Assembly (NCBI RefSeq): GCF_000219215.1
Contig: NC_015723.1
Span: 1,302,001-1,366,000 of the forward strand
Origin: Cupriavidus necator N-1
GTDB taxonomy: Bacteria > Pseudomonadota > Gammaproteobacteria > Burkholderiales > Burkholderiaceae
Direction of reading: 5' to 3'
DNA length: 64,000 bases
Under the pieces are notes generated by a model. That model did no database searches. It had not been told where the DNA came from and was given only the letters and a program-made list of their open reading frames with translations. The translations under genes were made by a program, and so were the position numbers. Shown here one piece after another: positions 60,649 through 64,000 of the stretch (position 1 is the stretch's first letter; the number at the start of each line of letters is the position of its first letter).

Positions 60649-62409
60649 CTACCAGTCAAAGCGGTAGTCTCTGGTTGGATGCAGTTGCCATCTCCCGTCC
60701 CCGGGCAGCTCCAGAACCTGGTGGTGATATTTGAGGAGTGTGGGTCGATGACTGACGCTGCCAAGCGTCGTCGACATGCCGGCCAGCTGCAAGTACAGAC
60801 CTTCCTCGTTGCCAATATCCAAGGCGCTAGTAGCCTCATCCAGCATGGCATAGCGCGGCTTTGCGAGCAGTACACGCCCGATTGTGAGGCGCTGTTGCTC
60901 TCCAACGGACAACACTTTGCCCCAATCCAGCTCCGCGTCCAGCCCGCCAAATCTGCCGACGATATCCGGCAGGTTGACCATCTCCAACAGCAACAGAAGT
61001 TCCTCGTCGGATATCTCCCTATCATTGTTGTTCGGATATAGCAGCTGGTCGCGCAGGCTGCCGACCACCATGTAAGGGTGTTGCGGCAAAAACAACATTT
61101 CGTCCGGCTTGGGCCGCATGATGCATCCCGTGCCGCACCTCCACAAGCCCGCGATCGCGCGCATCAGAGAACTCTTCCCACCTCCGCTGGCACCGACAAT
61201 GAGCAGCCCCTCCCCCGGGTTGATCGACACGGTCAAGTCCCTGACCAGCGTCCTCTCATGATTCGGCGTCTGCAAGGTGACATGTGATAGCGCCAGGCGG
61301 GAGTCCTGCATGGCTTTGATCGCGCCCCCCGCAGTAGGGGATGCTGCCGCCTTCGTGGTCAGGGAGATTGAGAATGTGTCCAGTCGATCCAACCCCGCCA
61401 CAAATCGGCTCAGGTTTTCAAAGTTGTCAACGATCACAGCCAATACGCTCAGTATGGCCGCAAACGCGCCGGCAGCCTGGATGGCGCGACCGACTTCGAG
61501 CTCGCCCGAAAGCACGCGCGAAGCGACAATGGCGCTGGGCAGCATGATGGTCAGGAAGCCATAGCCATACTGAAACAAATTCAGATTCAGTTGCCAGTTG
61601 ATGAGTTTGTTGAAGTTGCGGAAGGCCTGTTCAAAACGCCCCCGCACATGAAAAGACTCCCGGGCTTCACCCCGATAGAACGCAATAGACTCAGCGTTCT
61701 CACGAACTCGGATCAGGCTGAATCGAAAATCCGCCTCCCGCTTTAACTGATAAAAGTTCAGACCAATCAGGACCCGCCCGAAGAAATATATCGATATCGA
61801 GGTGCCAGCGACGGCGTAGAGAACAAGAAAGAGGACAAGCGACCTGGAGATCGACCACAGGACGTTGCTGAACGCAATGAGTTGCAGCAGTGCACTCATG
61901 CTGACCAGCAGGAAATATAGAGACTGCTGCGTAAATGTATTGATGTCCTCTGTCATCCGTTGATCCGGATTATCTGTCGTGGCATCTGAATTGAGTTTGT
62001 AGAAAATCCTGTCCTTGAAATATCCGTCCAGATAGTGATTGGTCAGCCAGCGTCTCCAGCGAATGCCGAGTTTGTTTCTAACATAATAATAAAATGCATA
62101 GATCGGCACCGCCAGAATCAGAATGTAAATGCACTTTGCGATGGAGGTCCAGAAACGATCAACATTTTTTGCCGCCAATGCCGATGTAAATTCCCCGGAT
62201 TGCTCGTTGAACAGTACATTGGTTTCGGTTTGCCCCAGCAGCAACAGTATCAACAGAACAAGAAAACCAGCTGCCGTCCATTTATCCCGGGAGAACCAGT
62301 AAGGCTTTGCAATGGCCCAGAATCGAGTCCACAGATGACGGCTGGAAGCGTCAATACTGTTCGCAGACGCTGGACTGCCGTGCGGCCTCGGATCGTTAAC
62401 CACGCTCAT
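60649..62409 (-). CDS. ABC transporter, SbmA/YddA type fused permease-ATPase
   Basis: 586 residues. An N-terminal SbmA/BacA-like membrane domain with six helices (about 45-330; WRRWLTNHYLDGYF, NPDQRMTEDINTF) precedes an ABC ATPase: Walker A GASGGGKSS, signature SVGEQQRLTIGR, Walker B YAMLDEATSALD. YddA/ABCD-type transporters move peptides or fatty-acyl compounds. GGGAG lies 7 bases before the ATG. It is upstream of the tiny peptide and desaturase on the same strand. Confidence 0.87.
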   Translation of the reverse strand: MSVVNDPRPHGSPASANSIDASSRHLWTRFWAIAKPYWFSRDKWTAAGFLVLLILLLLGQTETNVLFNEQSGEFTSALAAKNVDRFWTSIAKCIYILILAVPIYAFYYYVRNKLGIRWRRWLTNHYLDGYFKDRIFYKLNSDATTDNPDQRMTEDINTFTQQSLYFLLVSMSALLQLIAFSNVLWSISRSLVLFLVLYAVAGTSISIYFFGRVLIGLNFYQLKREADFRFSLIRVRENAESIAFYRGEARESFHVRGRFEQAFRNFNKLINWQLNLNLFQYGYGFLTIMLPSAIVASRVLSGELEVGRAIQAAGAFAAILSVLAVIVDNFENLSRFVAGLDRLDTFSISLTTKAAASPTAGGAIKAMQDSRLALSHVTLQTPNHERTLVRDLTVSINPGEGLLIVGASGGGKSSLMRAIAGLWRCGTGCIMRPKPDEMLFLPQHPYMVVGSLRDQLLYPNNNDREISDEELLLLLEMVNLPDIVGRFGGLDAELDWGKVLSVGEQQRLTIGRVLLAKPRYAMLDEATSALDIGNEEGLYLQLAGMSTTLGSVSHRPTLLKYHHQVLELPGDGRWQLHPTRDYRFDW

Positions 62410-62870
62410 GTCACAACTCCCAGAACAGAAAGGATTACATACTCGTCACATTGATCCGGGCGCGGGCAACACTGCGGAACGGCAGAAGATCACTATTGAA
62501 ATATAGCTCAGCAAGAAGGTGATACGAAGGAAAGGCATCGTCCGGTAATAGGAGAGCCGCATGCACTGAGTTTTTGACCGGATCTGGCCACAGGAAAATA
62601 TATTATCCGAACTGTGCGCTAGCGGACGGCACCCGGCTCAAGTGTGAGCTATATATAAATCCGATGCAGTGCTCGCGGCCGATTGGATGCACGGGATATC
62701 CGTGTACCATTGCTCGCGGGCAACACACCATTATTTTCCTTCCGGATTAAGAGGCCGGACTAATCGCGTGAGTGGCCGGTCTCTTTGACTGGACCTTTTA
62801 TGTCGATTTGAAGTGACTGTTTCCGGGGGTTTTCGGATATCGTGCCGGCCTTCTTGAAAAGGCGAGGAAA
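62410..62870. other. Long AT-richer intergenic region with hairpin
   Basis: 461 bases between divergent genes, with no convincing coding frame. An inverted repeat AAGAGGCCGG / CCGGTCTCTT (62749-62758 and 62776-62785, one G-U pair) could form a 10-bp stem. An AT-rich TATATAA patch near 62650 looks promoter-like. Confidence 0.4.
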
Positions 62871-63239
62871 ATGCCAACAGATTACCCCACTACCGTCATC
62901 GTCATTTTTCACGACAGCCCCCGCAATTGGTATTTTGCGGAGGTTGATCCAACGACGTGTATCTGCCGGCTTGGCCCGTTTGACAGCGAAAATGCAATTC
63001 ATGAGATTCTTTCTGTCATCTACCCTGCCGGTCTGCCCCGTGAAATTATCGACGCCCCCGGCGACTATGACGATGTCACAATCCTGCGCACAGCAAAAAA
63101 GGCCGTCGATGCCCCGTTAGCCAGCGCTTGCCCGACTGGAGAAGCAGGAGCCGGGACGTCCAATTCCTGGTGGAGACTTCTCTTGGGCCGCCACGCTCCT
63201 GCGCGTGGCTCTCTTCGTGTACTAGGATCGAATAACTAG
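62871..63239 (+). CDS. Hypothetical protein
   Basis: 122 residues. The N-terminal half (VIVIFHDSPRNWYFAEVDPT, FDSENAIHEILSVIYPAGLP) looks like a small alpha/beta domain; the C-terminal half is Ala/Gly/Arg-rich and less ordered. GAGGAAA precedes the ATG closely. No family recognised. First of three short plus-strand genes at the window end. Confidence 0.5.
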   Translation: MPTDYPTTVIVIFHDSPRNWYFAEVDPTTCICRLGPFDSENAIHEILSVIYPAGLPREIIDAPGDYDDVTILRTAKKAVDAPLASACPTGEAGAGTSNSWWRLLLGRHAPARGSLRVLGSNN

Positions 63240-63263
63240 AGCCCATCAGGAAAGGGGACAGTC

Positions 63264-63521
63264 ATGCAACGACGTGTCACTGTCGGTGACCATCAGGTTT
63301 CGATCGAAGTGGAGCAAAAATACGATCCTGCCGCGCCTGCAGTTGCGATCGGGTATACGGTGCGCTATTCGATTGCGCGTACCGACGGGCGGCCGGTCAG
63401 GAATGGTCTCCTGAGCGTACAGTCCTATGAGCTGATAGACGGTACGGAACACTTTCCAACCATTGATACTGCGCTTGATTACGGCGAGGCAAAGGCACGT
63501 AACGACATTGCGACGTTTTAG
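63264..63521 (+). CDS. Hypothetical protein
   Basis: 85 residues, soluble and beta-rich in appearance (YTVRYSIARTDGRPVRNGL, ELIDGTEHFPTIDTALDYGE). A purine-rich AGGAAAGGGG run lies just upstream of the ATG. No family recognised. It is 24 bp after the previous gene and possibly cotranscribed. Confidence 0.55.
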   Translation: MQRRVTVGDHQVSIEVEQKYDPAAPAVAIGYTVRYSIARTDGRPVRNGLLSVQSYELIDGTEHFPTIDTALDYGEAKARNDIATF

Positions 63522-63665
63522 CGGCTACTCCGCTGTTCAGCTCGCGCAGTGATCGAAACCCCGCTTCGGATCAGGAAACCGGCGCATACTAGGGTAGCAC
63601 CGCTGTGCGGATGCCTGTAGTCAAGGAGCGCCCGGCGTGCCATCACTGGATCGTAGGAGTCCACC

Positions 63666-63917
63666 ATGGCACTGAATTTCCCCAACCCCAGCCGCAGCTA
63701 CGATGCGGCGCGGCACTGCGTATGCTTCTGGGGCTACGACAACGCCCGCGAGGTCGCATTTCAAGTCTCTGACAATCTCCTTTTGCGCCTGAGTCAGGAG
63801 GTGGCTTCCGAAGAAGCTGCCTTTCTGGCTACATTCGACCGGCATCGCGAGCGGATATTGTTGCTGGCAAAAAATATATATACGCCGGGCGCGCGCAATA
63901 CATACACCATTTCGTAA
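63666..63917 (+). CDS. DUF1488 family protein
   Basis: 83 residues. FPNPSRSYDAARHCVCFWGY, EVAFQVSDNLL and the closing FDRHRERILLLAKNIY fit the DUF1488 family of small proteobacterial proteins of unknown role. AGGAG lies 7 bases before the ATG. It probably encodes a complete protein. Confidence 0.75.
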   Translation: MALNFPNPSRSYDAARHCVCFWGYDNAREVAFQVSDNLLLRLSQEVASEEAAFLATFDRHRERILLLAKNIYTPGARNTYTIS

Positions 63918-64000
63918 TGGCGGCGGCTTGCAGGCAGAGCAGCGTGCCAGGTGCCCCAACCTTTGCACTCAAGTCGCAGACAGGTCAGGCAACAAGCGAT

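Overview
The window is a GC-rich, densely coded stretch whose gene content and gene neighbourhoods point to a Burkholderiaceae beta-proteobacterium, most likely a Cupriavidus or Ralstonia relative. The pointers are a CYP116B-type self-sufficient P450, a Bug/TctC binding protein, an AaeXAB-type efflux operon, ChrA, SorAB and many divergent LysR/enzyme pairs. The mix of optional catabolic, transport and stress genes, with no ribosomal or core housekeeping operon, suits a secondary replicon. The taxonomic call is inference.

Layout. 38-3611: cardiolipin synthase, a TetR regulator and small envelope or hypothetical genes. 3867-7156: a mobile-type module. A tyrosine recombinase is divergent from a KfrA-like coiled-coil DNA-binding protein, like the TnpS/TnpT cointegrate-resolution pair of Tn4651-type transposons, and a Xre/RES toxin-antitoxin pair follows. 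7160-14208: acyl-CoA synthetase, a DinG/XPD-like helicase with a near-consensus LexA box, thioredoxin, VOC, LysR, cupin and two small exported proteins. 14390-20113: an aromatic-acid efflux operon (FUSC, DUF1656, HlyD, OMF) with a divergent LysR. 20135-25771: a GNAT enzyme, and a Bug-P450 operon divergent from an IclR regulator with clear operator-like repeats.

25956-38026 is a complete phosphonate locus: phnGHIJKLM on the minus strand, a divergent phnF, a 2H-phosphoesterase-like DUF1045 gene plus phnN on the plus strand, then phnC-phnD-phnE-HD oxygenase-GNAT on the minus strand. I found two PHO-box-like elements, upstream of phnG and phnC, and several TGGTCTAGACCA-like sites near phnG, phnF and the DUF1045 gene. 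Together these suggest dual control by phosphate starvation (PhoB) and PhnF. 38155-50954 holds an SDR/LysR pair, an Lrp regulator with an orphan homodimeric 2-oxoacid dehydrogenase E1 (mdeR/mdeB-like), a class C beta-lactamase, a Tat-lipoprotein, DUF305 and beta-propeller group, ChrA, a truncated YoeB toxin and the SorAB sulfite dehydrogenase.

From about 51.0 kb the texture changes: more AT, longer gaps and gene debris. There are an ISNCY transposase stub, a 12-bp direct repeat, and a possible leaderless mini-gene with a strong terminator. A ydbH-ynbE-ydbL envelope lipid-transport operon follows. Next comes a membrane-stress group: a second PLD/cardiolipin synthase lipoprotein, a BON lipoprotein, DUF3309, a delta-9-type desaturase, a 24-residue membrane peptide and a YddA/SbmA-like ABC exporter, with a duplicated scrap of the desaturase between the last two. 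This end looks like an acquired or rearranged accessory segment devoted to envelope lipids.
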